Below are positions 56,684 to 64,000 of a DNA stretch of 64,000 bases, piece after piece (position 1 is the stretch's first letter; every line of letters begins with the position of its first letter). Location: the NCBI RefSeq assembly GCF_003123685.1, contig NZ_QCYJ01000130.1, positions 1 through 64,000 of the forward strand, in the 5' to 3' direction. The translations under genes were made by a program, and so were the position numbers. The notes below the pieces were generated by a model that saw only the letters and a program-made list of their open reading frames with translations, searched no databases and was not told the DNA's origin. The stretch comes from Nocardia aurea (GTDB taxonomy: Bacteria; Actinomycetota; Actinomycetes; Mycobacteriales; Mycobacteriaceae).

Positions 56684-58288
56684 ATGGCAACAGCCGGTGC
56701 CGAACAAACCGGACAGCGTTCCGACAGCTCGATATGGACGCTCGTCGTGGTCGCGTTGGCGACCTTCATGCTCATGCTGGACCTGACGGTCGTCAACGTC
56801 GCCCTACCCGATATCCGCGCCGCCTTCGATTCGTCGTTCTCGTCGTTGCAGTGGATCCTGGACGCCTACGCGCTCGGTCTGGCCGCGGTCCTGCTCGCCG
56901 CCGGATCACTCGCCGATCGCATCGGCCGCAAGAAGGTGTTCGACGCGGGGCTTGTCATCTTCGTACTCGCCTCGCTCGCGTGCGGTCTCGCGCCCAACGA
57001 TCTGACGCTGATCGTGGCCAGGCTCGTCCAGGGCCTCGGCGGCGCGATCCTTTTCGCGGTCGGACCGGCGCTGCTCGGACACGAGTTCCGCGGTAAGGAC
57101 CGGGGCATGGCCTTCGGCGTCTTCGGCGGCGTGGCCGGGCTGGCCATCGCGTTCGGACCACTCATCGGCGGCGGGCTCACCGAATCCCTCGGCTGGCGCT
57201 GGATCTTCCTGATCAACGTTCCGGTGACGATCGCCGCGCTCGCGGTCGGCTTCCTGAAGATGCGCGAATCCCGCAGCGAGACACCGCCTCCCCTGGACTG
57301 GCCGGGTATGGTCACCTTCTCGGCGGGTCTGTTCTTCCTGGTGCTCGCCTTCATGCGCGGTCAGCAGGACGGCTGGGGCAGCGCGCGGATCATCGGGTGC
57401 TTCGTCGTGGCGATCCTGCTGCTGGTCGCCTTCGCGTACTTGCAGCTCACCCGACCGGGCCGCGCGATGTTCGATCTCACGCTGTTCGGCAACAAGACGT
57501 TCAACGGTCTGTCCGTGGTGACCGCCCTGTGCGCGCTGTCGGTGATGCCCGCGCTGTTCCTGCTCATCTCCTACGTGCAGAATCTGCTCGGCTACTCGGC
57601 CTTCGCCAGCGGCGTGCGCTTCCTGCCGCTGACGCTGCTGCTGTTCGTCGCGGCCGCGGTCGCGGGCAGCCTCGTCGCCAAACTGGCACCCGCCCTGCTC
57701 GTCGGCGCCTCGCAGTTGCTCATCGCGGCAGGCCTTTTCGCGGTCCTGCTCGTCGACGTCGGGGATTCGTGGACGTCCCTGATCCCGGGCATGGTGCTCA
57801 TCGGGCTCGGCATGGGCCTGTTCAACCCGCCGCGTGCCGCGTTCTCCATCGCGGTGACCACCCCCGACAAGGCGGGCGCCGCCTCCGGCATCAACGAGAC
57901 CTTCCAGCAGGCGGGCCTGGCGATCGGTATCGCGGCGGTCGGCGCGTTCTTCCAGAACCGGGTCGGCGGCGCCTTCGCCGACACCGAGACGGCCAAAGCC
58001 GTTTTCGGCGACAAGGCCGCCGAGGCGGGCGACGCGATCGCCGCGGGCGGACCGTCGGTGCTCACCACGAACGAACTCGGGAACGCGGCCGACGCGGTGC
58101 GCTCGGCGGCGGAATCCGCGTTCGTCAGCGGCCTGCACAACGCCATGGTGCTCGCCGCGGTATTGGCGGCGATCTCGGGTGTCATCGCGTTCCTCACGCT
58201 GCGCAGCCGCGATCTGGACGAGGCGGCCCTGGCCACCCCCGGTGTGCCCACCGAGGCACTGACACTCGACAAGGCCCCGGTGGCCTGA
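56684..58288 (+). CDS. MFS drug/metabolite exporter (DHA2, 14 helices)
   Basis: 534 residues. TM1 is followed by MLMLDLTVVNVALPDI (motif D1 of DHA2). Motif A is GSLADRIGRKKVFDAG, and motif C-like GVAGLAIAFGPLIGGGLTESLGWRWIFLINVP. Fourteen hydrophobic segments are counted. The function is proton-driven export of hydrophobic compounds. Adjacent to a TetR repressor and a candidate signal-molecule pathway, export or self-resistance for the AvrD product is a natural assumption. 40 bp from the ATPase gene. Confidence 0.93.
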   Translation: MATAGAEQTGQRSDSSIWTLVVVALATFMLMLDLTVVNVALPDIRAAFDSSFSSLQWILDAYALGLAAVLLAAGSLADRIGRKKVFDAGLVIFVLASLACGLAPNDLTLIVARLVQGLGGAILFAVGPALLGHEFRGKDRGMAFGVFGGVAGLAIAFGPLIGGGLTESLGWRWIFLINVPVTIAALAVGFLKMRESRSETPPPLDWPGMVTFSAGLFFLVLAFMRGQQDGWGSARIIGCFVVAILLLVAFAYLQLTRPGRAMFDLTLFGNKTFNGLSVVTALCALSVMPALFLLISYVQNLLGYSAFASGVRFLPLTLLLFVAAAVAGSLVAKLAPALLVGASQLLIAAGLFAVLLVDVGDSWTSLIPGMVLIGLGMGLFNPPRAAFSIAVTTPDKAGAASGINETFQQAGLAIGIAAVGAFFQNRVGGAFADTETAKAVFGDKAAEAGDAIAAGGPSVLTTNELGNAADAVRSAAESAFVSGLHNAMVLAAVLAAISGVIAFLTLRSRDLDEAALATPGVPTEALTLDKAPVA

Positions 58289-58289
58289 G

Positions 58290-58964
58290 TTGACGCTCGC
58301 GACCAGACCGCGCTTCGCGTTCACCGATGTGGACCACACCCTGCTGCGCGTGAGCACCCTGCATCATTTCGGGGAGTACTTCTTCGAGACGACGCGGCGC
58401 GGCGAGGTGCTGGCGGGCCACCGGACGCGGATGCGGCTGCTGGCCGAGACCGGAGCGGACCGGGCGACGCTGAACGAGAGCTACTACCTGCTCTGGGCGG
58501 ATATCCCGGTGCGCGAGGTCGACGCCGCCGCGGTGGTCTGGCACGACGAACTGCGCGCGGCCGGGTTGTATCGCCCCTCGGTGCTCACCCGGCTGCGCGC
58601 CTTGCGCGCGGAGGGGGTCGAGACGGTCCTCGTCTCCGGCTCCTTCCGCGCCTGCCTGCGCCCGATCGAAGACGAACTCGGCTGCGCCGCCGTGCTGTGC
58701 ACCGAATTGGAGCAGGCCGACGGGGTGTTCACCGGCAAGGTCCTGCGTTCGCTCATCGGACCGGCCAAACGCACCGAGGTCGAGGCGTTCGCGGCCGGAT
58801 ATCCCGGTCACGACCTCGCGCGGGACTACGGATTCGGCGACCACATCAGCGATGTGGCCGTCCTGGAAAGTGTCGGTCATCCGACCGTGATCCCGGTCGA
58901 CCCGGCACTGGAATCGGTGGCGCGGGAACGTGGCTGGGAGATTCTGCGTGATGACCAGCGTTGA
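58290..58964 (+). CDS. HAD-superfamily phosphatase (SerB-like subclass IB)
   Basis: 224 residues from a TTG two bases after the exporter stop. Catalytic motif I is FTDVDHTLL (Asp nucleophile as DVDHT), motif II VLVSGSFRACLRPI, motif III Lys in GPAKRTEV, motif IV YGFGDHISDVAVLESVG. HAD-IB enzymes hydrolyse phosphomonoesters such as phosphoserine. Coupled to the exporter; a dephosphorylation step is consistent with AvrD-type butenolide pathways, by inference only. Confidence 0.88.
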   Translation: MTLATRPRFAFTDVDHTLLRVSTLHHFGEYFFETTRRGEVLAGHRTRMRLLAETGADRATLNESYYLLWADIPVREVDAAAVVWHDELRAAGLYRPSVLTRLRALRAEGVETVLVSGSFRACLRPIEDELGCAAVLCTELEQADGVFTGKVLRSLIGPAKRTEVEAFAAGYPGHDLARDYGFGDHISDVAVLESVGHPTVIPVDPALESVARERGWEILRDDQR

Positions 58965-58976
58965 TCGATCGGAGAC

Positions 58977-59771
58977 GTGACGGTGTACATAGTCGGCGGA
59001 CAACATCGCGACAACATCAAACTGGCGATTTCCGGCACCTACGGCGTGGGTAAGAGCACCACCACCGAGGCCCTGTCGATCGCGACCGGTATCCCGCGCA
59101 CGCACGCGCTGACCTCGCGCGAACTGCTCGTCGACCTCGCGCCCGGCAAGACCGTGATGGAACTCAATTCGATCGAACTGCTCCAACTCGGCCTGCGCCG
59201 ATTCGAGGAGCGGGTGCACAACGAGTCGATCGAAGGATCCTTCATCTCCGACGGCTCGGTGGTGCACGAATGGGTGTACGGCACGGCGAGGATGGCGGTC
59301 GGCATCAACCCGGGCGCCGGATTCGCGCTGCGCGCGATCAAGACCGTCGCCGGGATCGGCCGTAAGAAGCCGCTGCACGAGTACACCGATATCGTCGGCG
59401 ATGTCGTCAAGGAGCGGGCGAGGCATCTCTACGACGCCTATGTCCATCTGCCCGTGGAGTTTCCGATGAAGGCCGACGGTCACCGACCGGTGTCCGAGCC
59501 GTTCCGCGCGCTGTCCGACGACAGCCTGCTCTCGGTGGTCCGCGAACTCGGACTGCCCTACGAGGTGGTCGGCGGCACGGTGGCCGAACGGGTCGCCAGG
59601 ATCATCGATCTGTTCGATCTCGACACCGTGATGCCGGTGGAGGAGGCCATCGAGGAATCGCAGCGCCGCGTGAGGGCGGCGACCAAGATCCTCGAGGAGG
59701 ACGACCGCTTCAAATCCGCCCAGCGCAAGAAATCGTTGTGGCGCAAGCTTTCCTACGCCATGCGTTACTGA
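58977..59771 (+). CDS. P-loop ATPase/kinase, AAA_28-like (paralog 2)
   Basis: 264 residues. Walker A SGTYGVGKSTTTEAL (about 19-33), the FISDGSVVHEW block (about 90-100), YDAYVHLPVEFPMKADGHRPV (about 160-180) and GGTVAERVARIIDLF. The C terminus is basic and coiled (ILEEDDRFKSAQRKKSLWRKL). Same family as the gene at 56014 but longer. It is 12 bp downstream of the HAD gene and ends the operon before a perfect hairpin. Confidence 0.78.
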   Translation: MTVYIVGGQHRDNIKLAISGTYGVGKSTTTEALSIATGIPRTHALTSRELLVDLAPGKTVMELNSIELLQLGLRRFEERVHNESIEGSFISDGSVVHEWVYGTARMAVGINPGAGFALRAIKTVAGIGRKKPLHEYTDIVGDVVKERARHLYDAYVHLPVEFPMKADGHRPVSEPFRALSDDSLLSVVRELGLPYEVVGGTVAERVARIIDLFDLDTVMPVEEAIEESQRRVRAATKILEEDDRFKSAQRKKSLWRKLSYAMRY

Positions 59772-59801
59772 CGCCACCGAACCTGGACCACCCATCCGAG
59801 G

Positions 59802-59838
59802 ACGTGGGGCCCCGAGAGACAGCGCCGGGGCCCCACGT
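59802..59838 (+). terminator. Terminator after the exporter/ATPase operon
   Basis: ACGTGGGGCCCCG (59802-59814) pairs perfectly with 59826-59838 and is followed by TCGTCTCT. Confidence 0.85.
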
Positions 59839-59905
59839 TCGTCTCTCCATCTCGAACGCCTCGGCCGCCCGTCGACGGCCGGAGGGCTCCATTAGGGTTT
59901 GCCAT

Positions 59906-60361
59906 ATGGATCGGAACCGGGGAGCACGAACCTCCGCACTCGTCGTGGCGTTACTCGCCGCGATCGCCGTCGCGGGCTGCGGCGCTTCCGACGACGACAG
60001 CGCGGCGCCGCCGACCTCGGGCACGGCGACGCCGAGTACTCCGACCGAGAACTCGGGCCAGAACCAGGGCAGGCCGTTCACCGCCGATCCGACGATCGTC
60101 GGGGCGCATTCCATTCCGTTCACGTCGTGGACGCGCGTCTCCGAGGACCGGATCGCGGTCGATTTCCAGACCGGCGCGCCCGAATGCTACGGCGTCGACG
60201 CCGAGGTGACCGAGACATCGAAGACGGTCGTGGTGGAATTGCGCTCGGGCAAGAGGGCCGACGCGGTGGGCAAGATGTGCACGATGGTGGCGGTCTTCGG
60301 AACGCTGGAAGTGCCGCTGAAGACTTCCCTCGGCGATCGCCTGGTACTCAGCGCGGCGTGA
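59906..60361 (+). CDS. Lipoprotein of unknown function
   Basis: 151 residues from the ATG at 59906. Signal peptide with hydrophobic core ALVVALLAAIAVAGC, lipobox AVAGC, then an Asp/Ser/Thr/Pro-rich spacer and a beta-rich domain (TSWTRVSEDRIAVDFQTGAPECYGVDAEVTETSKTVVVELRSG, KMCTMVAVFGTLEVPL) with two Cys that may pair. Typical small actinobacterial envelope lipoprotein; separate transcription unit. Confidence 0.85.
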   Translation: MDRNRGARTSALVVALLAAIAVAGCGASDDDSAAPPTSGTATPSTPTENSGQNQGRPFTADPTIVGAHSIPFTSWTRVSEDRIAVDFQTGAPECYGVDAEVTETSKTVVVELRSGKRADAVGKMCTMVAVFGTLEVPLKTSLGDRLVLSAA

Positions 60362-60382
60362 CGCGCCGTCCCCCGGATCCGG

Positions 60383-60402
60383 TACCGAAAACCCCTTCGG
60401 TA
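60383..60402. terminator. Weak hairpin between convergent genes
   Basis: TACCGAA (60383-60389) pairs with TTCGGTA (60396-60402) between the lipoprotein and epimerase genes; short, so tentative. Confidence 0.35.
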
Positions 60403-60436
60403 GGCACGGACTCCACGGCGCCGTTCGAACGAAGGG

Positions 60437-61321
60437 TCAGCGGGCCACGGTCCAGGCGAGGGCTTCGCGCAGGGTCGGGTGCTCGAACCGGAATCCGGTG
60501 CTCTCCAGCACCTTCGAGCGCATCTTGTGGCCGTGCAGCAGTTCCGCGCCCGCCTCGCCACCGATCATCTTCAGCACCGCGCCCGGCAGCACCATGAACG
60601 ACGGGCGACGCAGCGCGCTCGCGTAGGCCTTGGCGAACTGCGCGTTGGTCGCCGCTTCCGGCGCGACCAGGTTGACCGGGCCCGAGACCGAACCGGTGAG
60701 CAGGCCGCGCACCGCCGCCACCCAGTCCGGCAACGAGATCCACGGCATGTACTGCCGACCCGTGCCGAAGCGTCCGCCGAGGCCGAGCGCGAAGATCGGG
60801 CGCAATTTGGTGATGATCTCGGAATCGGCGGCGAGCACGTTGGAGGTGCGCAGCAGGACGACCCTGGCGCCCGACGCCGCGGCGACGGCGGTGGCGTCTT
60901 CCCATTCCCGGCACATGGTGCCGAGGAAATCGGTTGCGGCCGGGGCCGATTCGTCGACGTCGGCATCGCCGGTGTCGCCGTAGTAACCCGCCGCCGAGGC
61001 GTTGAGTAGAACGGGCACCCGCGCCCGCGCGACGGCTTCGGACAGCACGGCGGTGGTGGTGATCCTGCTGTCGCGCAGCAGTTTCTTGTATTCGGGTGTC
61101 CAGCGGTCGCCCGCGATGGCCGCGCCGCAGAGATTGATCGCGGCGTCCGCGCCGGCGAGGATCGCCGGATCGAGTTCGGAGGTGTAGGGATCCCAACGGA
61201 TTTCGTCGGTGGCGACGGGCTCACGCCGCACCAGTCGAACGACCTCGTGACCGTCGGCCACGAGACCGGTCACCAGATGCTTGCCCAGAAAGCCGGATGA
61301 TCCCACGATGACTATGCGCAT
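60437..61321 (-). CDS. TIGR01777-type NAD-dependent epimerase/dehydratase
   Basis: 294 residues from the ATG at 61321. Rossmann motif MRIVIVGSSGFLGKHLVTGL, DAAINLCGAAIAGDRWTPEYKKLLRDSRI (family signature), LLNASAAGYYGDTGD with the catalytic-type YYG, LRTSNVLA, GGRFGTGRQYMPWISLPDWV. The family (DUF1731 C-terminal, FEHPTLREALAWTV) is of unknown substrate; some members are linked to cell division. Monocistronic. Confidence 0.9.
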   Translation of the reverse strand: MRIVIVGSSGFLGKHLVTGLVADGHEVVRLVRREPVATDEIRWDPYTSELDPAILAGADAAINLCGAAIAGDRWTPEYKKLLRDSRITTTAVLSEAVARARVPVLLNASAAGYYGDTGDADVDESAPAATDFLGTMCREWEDATAVAAASGARVVLLRTSNVLAADSEIITKLRPIFALGLGGRFGTGRQYMPWISLPDWVAAVRGLLTGSVSGPVNLVAPEAATNAQFAKAYASALRRPSFMVLPGAVLKMIGGEAGAELLHGHKMRSKVLESTGFRFEHPTLREALAWTVAR

Positions 61322-61690
61322 GCCGCCTATTGTGCACCACGACAATTCGGACACGCACCGCGCGTAACGCAATCTCAACGGTCGCCGCCGAAACACTGAA
61401 TCGGCCCGAATCGTGAAGGCGCACAAATATACCCGCTGACGCGGCGCCTCAAACACGCGGTCTGCCCTGGTCTCGTCGCCGCGACGGACGCGACCGCTTG
61501 TGATATGTCAACTTTGCCGGGGATTACCGAGGCTTCGCGCCGTCGTCGTCCGTCCCGCCCGCGCCGACGGTGTCGCGACCCCGACGGTCACGACCGCGGC
61601 ACCGTCGTGAAGTTGTCCATGAATTCGCCCGAGGGCATCGCCGACGCCGAATTCACACTGATACCGCGCACTCCGGGCACCGTGTCCGGG
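61322..61690. other. Non-coding gap between epimerase and purH terminator
   Basis: About 370 bp. Frames here are short or antisense extensions of purH; I see no ribosome site, RNA gene or repeat. Confidence 0.4.
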
Positions 61691-61697
61691 CATGGAA

Positions 61698-61725
61698 AAC
61701 GCCACGCCGATCCCGACGTGGCGTT
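61698..61725 (-). terminator. purH terminator
   Basis: AACGCCACG/CGTGGCGTT 9-bp perfect stem, followed on the minus strand by TTTTCC, 22 bp after the purH stop. Confidence 0.8.
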
Positions 61726-61746
61726 CGAACCGTATGAACCGCGCGA

Positions 61747-63354
61747 TCAGTGCGCGAAGTGCCGAGAACCCGTGAGGTACACCGTGACCCCCGCCTCGCG
61801 GGCGAGGTCGATGGTCTCCTGATCGCGCACCGAACCGCCCGGCTGCACGATGGCGCGGATACCCGCCTGGATGAGCTGCTGCGGTCCGTCCGGGAACGGG
61901 AAGAACGCGTCGGAGGCGGCCACCGAACCCTTGGCCCGATCGCCCGCCCGCTGCACCGCGAGCTGCACCGCGTCGACCCGGTTGACCTGCCCCATGCCGA
62001 CGCCGACGGAAGCACCGTCGTGCGCGAGCAGGATGGCGTTCGACTTCACCGCGCGGCACGCGCGCCAGGCGAATTCGAGATCGGTCAGGGTGTCGGCGTC
62101 GGCGGCCGCGCCGGAGACCAGGGTCCAGTTGGCCGGGTCGTCGCCCTCGGCGTCGAGGATGTCTCGACGCTGCACCAGCGCACCACCGCTGATCGGCCGC
62201 AATTCGATACCCGGTCGACGTGGCGGCTCGGCGACGAGGATGCGCACGTTCTTCTTGCGCTGGAGCACCTCGACGGCGCCGTCGGCGTACGACGGCGCGA
62301 CGATGACCTCGGTGAAGATCTCCGCGACCTGCTGAGCCATGTCCACGGTGATCTCACGATTCGCCGCGATCACCCCGCCGAAAGCGCTGACCGGGTCGCA
62401 CGCGTGCGCCTTGCGGTGTGCCTGCGCGATATCCGCGCCGACCGCGATACCGCATGGGTTGGCGTGTTTGATGATCGCCACCGCGGGCGCGGAATGGTCG
62501 TAGGCGGCACGCCAGGCGGCGTCGGCGTCGGTGTAGTTGTTGTACGACATCTCCTTGCCGTGCAACTGCCGCGCCTGCGCCAGACCGACCCGTCCGTCAC
62601 CATTGGTGTAGAGCGCCGCCTCCTGGTGCGGGTTCTCGCCGTAGCGCAGCACCGCGGCGCGCTCCCAACTGCCACCGATCCAGCCGGGGAACGGGGCGCT
62701 CGGCGGTTCCTGCGCGACGGCGGGGGCGAGAACGCCGGTCATCCAGCTCGCCACCGCGACATCGTAGGAGGCGGTGTGCTGGAAGGCCTTGGCCGCCAGC
62801 GCGGTCCGCTCGGCCAGGGTGAATCCACCGGATTTCACCGCGTCGAGTACCTCGTCGTAATCACCGGTGTCGACGACCACGGCGACCGACGGATGATTCT
62901 TGGCGGCGGCACGCACCATGGACGGCCCGCCGATATCGATCTGCTCGACGCATTCGTCCTGGCTCGCACCGCTTGCCACGGTCTGGGTGAACGGATACAG
63001 ATTCACCACGACCAGCTCGAACGCCTCGACGCCGAGTTCGGTCAGCTGCTCGAGATGTTCGGGCCTGCGGGTGTCGGCGAGGATCCCCGCGTGCACCCTC
63101 GGGTGCAGGGTCTTGACCCGCCCGTCCAGCGTCTCGGGGAAACCGGTCAGATCCTCGACCTTGGTGACCGGAATGCCCGCGTCGGCGATCCGGCCCGCGG
63201 TGGACCCCGTCGAGACCAGTTCGATACCCGCGGCGTGCAGGCCGGTCGCGAGTTCGACGAGTCCCGTCTTGTCGTAGACGCTGACCAGCGCGCGGCGGAT
63301 CGTCCGACGCTCGCCAGGAGTGATCGATCGTTCGCTGTTGTCAGTCACCGGCAT
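61747..63354 (-). CDS. purH: Bifunctional AICAR formyltransferase / IMP cyclohydrolase
   Basis: 535 residues. N-terminal MGS-like IMP cyclohydrolase domain: RALVSVYDKTGLVELATGL, VSTGSTAGRIADAGIPVTKVEDLTGFPETLDGRVKTLHPRVHAGIL. C-terminal AICARFT domain: LRYGENPHQEAALY, KEMSYNNYTDADAAW, IIKHANPCGIAVG, SAFGGVIAAN, SDAFFPFPDGPQQLIQAGIRAIVQPGGSVRDQETIDLA. It carries out the last two steps of IMP synthesis. The start overlaps the purN end by 14 bp. Confidence 0.98.
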   Translation of the reverse strand: MPVTDNSERSITPGERRTIRRALVSVYDKTGLVELATGLHAAGIELVSTGSTAGRIADAGIPVTKVEDLTGFPETLDGRVKTLHPRVHAGILADTRRPEHLEQLTELGVEAFELVVVNLYPFTQTVASGASQDECVEQIDIGGPSMVRAAAKNHPSVAVVVDTGDYDEVLDAVKSGGFTLAERTALAAKAFQHTASYDVAVASWMTGVLAPAVAQEPPSAPFPGWIGGSWERAAVLRYGENPHQEAALYTNGDGRVGLAQARQLHGKEMSYNNYTDADAAWRAAYDHSAPAVAIIKHANPCGIAVGADIAQAHRKAHACDPVSAFGGVIAANREITVDMAQQVAEIFTEVIVAPSYADGAVEVLQRKKNVRILVAEPPRRPGIELRPISGGALVQRRDILDAEGDDPANWTLVSGAAADADTLTDLEFAWRACRAVKSNAILLAHDGASVGVGMGQVNRVDAVQLAVQRAGDRAKGSVAASDAFFPFPDGPQQLIQAGIRAIVQPGGSVRDQETIDLAREAGVTVYLTGSRHFAH

Positions 63355-64000
63355 ACTCGCTCACTGGAATAACTGCCTTTCGTCCGTCGGAGACAATGCC
63401 TCGCGTCGCGACAGCGGCGACAACCTCCGCCAACAACCGTCGCTCGACAACCTTGATGCGCTCGTGCAGGGTGCTCTCGTCGTCGTCGGGCAGCACCGAT
63501 ACGGCCTCCTGCGCGAGGATGGGACCGGTGTCGACGCCCGAGTCGACCAGATGAACCGTGGAGCCGGTGACCTTCACCCCGTAGGCGAGGGCGTCACGTA
63601 CCCCGTGCGCGCCGGGGAAGGACGGCAGCAGCGCGGGATGGGTGTTGACGATCGTGCCGCCGAAGCGCTCCAGGAAGGCCGGGCCGAGGATCTTCATGAA
63701 TCCGGCCGAGACCACCAGATCGGGCTCGTAGGCGGCGACCGCGTCCGTCAGCGCCAGATCCCAGGCCGCGCGGTCGGGGAAATCCTTCAGCGCGACCAGG
63801 AAGTGCGGTACGCCCGCCGCGTCCGCGTGGCCGGTGGCGTCACACACCCGGTCGACGCCGACGGCGACGATCTTCGCGGGGTAGTCCGCCGCGGACGCCG
63901 CTTCGAGCAACGCGCGCAGCAGCGATCCCGTGCCCGAGGCGAGCACCACGACGGTGGCGGCGGCCCCCAAGGGCTCAGCGGGCTTGGACGGGGCGTCGGA
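63341..64000 (-). CDS. purN: Phosphoribosylglycinamide formyltransferase (start outside window)
   Basis: Residues visible: VVVLASGTGSLLRALLEAA (GAR-binding loop), LVVSAGFMKILGPAFLERFGGTIVNTHPALLPSFPGAHGVRDALAYGVKVTGSTVHLVDSGVDTGPIL with the catalytic Asn-His-Asp set. It transfers a formyl group from 10-formyl-THF to GAR. A TTG at 63970 could serve as start, but the frame stays open to the window edge with a plausible N-terminal extension, so the true start is probably beyond 64,000. Confidence 0.96.
   Translation of the reverse strand, partial: SDAPSKPAEPLGAAATVVVLASGTGSLLRALLEAASAADYPAKIVAVGVDRVCDATGHADAAGVPHFLVALKDFPDRAAWDLALTDAVAAYEPDLVVSAGFMKILGPAFLERFGGTIVNTHPALLPSFPGAHGVRDALAYGVKVTGSTVHLVDSGVDTGPILAQEAVSVLPDDDESTLHERIKVVERRLLAEVVAAVATRGIVSDGRKAVIPVSEYAGD

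Noticed and set aside
56906..58357. 483-codon minus-strand open frame
   Set aside because: Antisense to the DHA2 exporter and rich in Arg/Glu/Gln, as expected of the complement of a membrane-protein gene.
61750..63372. 540-codon plus-strand open frame
   Set aside because: Exact antisense of purH; composition typical of a shadow frame.
1..64000. CRISPR array or rRNA genes
   Set aside because: No regularly spaced direct repeats and no rRNA-like sequence were seen on reading through the window.

Overview
The window is high-GC actinobacterial DNA, and the gene content points to a mycolic-acid actinomycete, most likely Nocardia. The evidence is two MspA-type porins, an mprA-mprB-pepD-moaB block, a conservon, and the purN/purH, mscL, FmdB, galU, glp, rimJ, glpR order familiar from mycobacteria and nocardiae. 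No database could be searched, so genus and names rest on recognised protein motifs and gene order.

Positions 1 to about 29,880 are an accessory region that ends beside a tRNA-Ala(CGC) gene. Its left end is outside the window. It starts with IS701-type insertion sequences arranged head to head, one cut by the window edge and one nearly complete whose transposase needs a -1 frameshift. Next come regulators and small genes: XRE proteins, Lsr2, a 15-residue Gly-rich peptide gene and a DUF6907-like protein. Two lower-GC, defence-like islands follow. One is a solitary 812-residue protein with a zinc ribbon and a C-terminal PD-(D/E)XK nuclease (7106-9544). The other is a three-gene operon (12623-16385) encoding a membrane NACHT ATPase and two partners. 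The extreme N terminus of the NACHT protein and the extreme C termini of both partners carry the same short motif. This is the layout of bacterial NLR systems that signal by amyloid templating, and it is the best candidate here for an undescribed system.

From 16.6 to 30 kb lies a transfer and integration module: a small membrane peptide, an OmpA-like envelope protein, membrane proteins, a HerA/TraD-like ATPase, a replication-relaxation protein, an MT-A70 methylase, a ribbon-helix-helix protein beside a large hairpin (possible oriT), a broken ardA, an XRE regulator, a recombinase-like protein without the catalytic serine, an excisionase-like protein, a tyrosine integrase and a large serine recombinase. 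The end of the tyrosine integrase ORF overlaps a 45-bp 3' tRNA fragment that looks like an attP which was never recombined. This suggests the serine recombinase may now drive integration.

From 30 kb onward the DNA is chromosomal core. It holds glpR(sepX)-rimJ-glp-galU, folate cyclo-ligase, FmdB, a SAF protein and mscL, two porin genes, and moaB-pepD-mprB-mprA with tandem CTCTCAGT-type MprA boxes. A conservon (cvnA-D plus an MHYT protein) follows. Two divergent operons for zinc-independent ribosomal proteins share a spacer with two Zur boxes (49.9-52.8 kb). A KAS III/AvrD gene pair sits beside a TetR regulator, two related P-loop ATPases, a DHA2 exporter and a HAD phosphatase, and resembles a small signal-molecule pathway (53.2-59.8 kb). 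The window ends with a lipoprotein, a TIGR01777-type epimerase, purH and the start-truncated purN.
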